A stretch of 64,000 nucleotides of DNA, from assembly GCF_009857835.1 (NCBI RefSeq), contig NZ_WWCL01000001.1, forward strand, positions 186,001 through 250,000, given 5' to 3'. The translations under genes and the position numbers were made by a program. This document shows, in pieces, positions 63,752 to 64,000 of the stretch (positions are counted from its first letter, which is position 1; every line of letters starts with the position of its first letter). Source of the DNA: Duganella fentianensis (GTDB taxonomy: Bacteria; Pseudomonadota; Gammaproteobacteria; Burkholderiales; Burkholderiaceae_D). The notes beneath the pieces were generated by a model, which was given only the letters and a program-made list of their open reading frames with translations, ran no database searches and was not told the DNA's origin.

Positions 63752-64000
63752 ATGAAAACCATGCACATGATGAAAAAACAAGCACAAGCCGGCTTCACCC
63801 TGATCGAACTGATGATCGTGGTTGCCATTATCGGTATCCTGGCAGCAGTCGCAATTCCTGCTTACAGCGACTACACCATCAAAGCCAAGATGGCGAATGC
63901 ACAAGGCGCGATCGATTCGATCAAATCGGCTGTGGCACTGTGCGCTCAAGAAGCGGGCGGCGACCTGAAAGGATGCGATGCTGGTCAGAAAGGCGTGCCA
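63752..64000 (+). CDS. pilA: Type IV major pilin PilA (3' end outside window)
   Basis: The first 83 residues of a type IV prepilin. A short basic leader ([14 protein letters not shown]) is followed by the prepilin peptidase site [13 protein letters not shown] with Glu at +5, and the hydrophobic helix [21 protein letters not shown]. Cysteines at about residues 69 and 76 may belong to a disulfide region, but the rest of the gene is missing. AGGAG (63741-63745) precedes the ATG. It would be the pilus subunit used for twitching or DNA uptake. Confidence 0.93.
   Translation, partial: MKTMHMMKKQAQAGFTLIELMIVVAIIGILAAVAIPAYSDYTIKAKMANAQGAIDSIKSAVALCAQEAGGDLKGCDAGQKGVP

Noticed and set aside
1..64000. 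tRNA/rRNA genes, insertion sequences, prophage genes, CRISPR arrays and defence systems
   Set aside because: None could be recognised; gene content is metabolic and housekeeping with uniform codon style.

Overview
The window looks like a chromosomal segment of a betaproteobacterium, most likely family Oxalobacteraceae (Janthinobacterium/Duganella/Massilia-like). This is inferred from gene content, the folK-pcnB-HAD-hda-perM-purM gene order, the nas gene type and the G+C-rich codon use; it was not checked by a database search. No tRNA, rRNA, insertion sequence, phage gene or CRISPR array was seen. Coding density is high and most neighbouring genes are spaced or overlapped as operons.

Region 1 (1-2.6 kb) holds the end of dnaK, dnaJ and a beta carbonic anhydrase. 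Region 2 (2.7-16.6 kb) is a complete nitrate assimilation locus. It has nasT (ANTAR antiterminator), nrtABD uptake, a soluble protein with a NarX-like P-box and a receptor-tip-like coiled coil, cobA for siroheme, a NarK-type permease, nirBD, a flavoprotein reductase and nasA. Two leaders, before nrtA and before narK, each carry a near-consensus sigma-54 promoter, a pair of hairpins whose hexaloops fit the ANTAR RNA rule (A at loop position 1, G at position 4) and an intrinsic terminator. This suggests control by nitrogen starvation (NtrC/sigma-54) at initiation and by nitrate (NasT) at elongation.

Region 3 (16.6-44.1 kb) is a large polyamine/GABA catabolism island. It holds four glutamine-synthetase-fold ligases (three PuuA-like, one GlnT-like), puuB, puuC, puuD, SpuC-type and GabT aminotransferases, gabD, an agmatinase-family hydrolase and two near-identical PotABC-type ABC transporters. 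There is only one binding protein (PotF), an outer membrane porin candidate, an MFS exporter and a MocR-type regulator. Together these would import putrescine, glutamylate or transaminate it, and funnel it through GABA and succinic semialdehyde to succinate.

Region 4 (44.1-54.1 kb) is housekeeping: panB, folK, pcnB, an HAD phosphatase, hda and a PerM-like permease on the minus strand, then purM, a pyrophosphate-type phosphofructokinase and a secreted S9 peptidase. Region 5 (54.1-58.8 kb) is a tightly overlapped minus-strand operon of response regulator, histidine kinase, DUF4212 subunit and large sodium:solute symporter. Region 6 (58.8-64 kb) has SOS-controlled recA, recX, a DUF2889 protein, sucCD and the start of a type IV pilin gene with a sigma-54 promoter and upstream palindromes.
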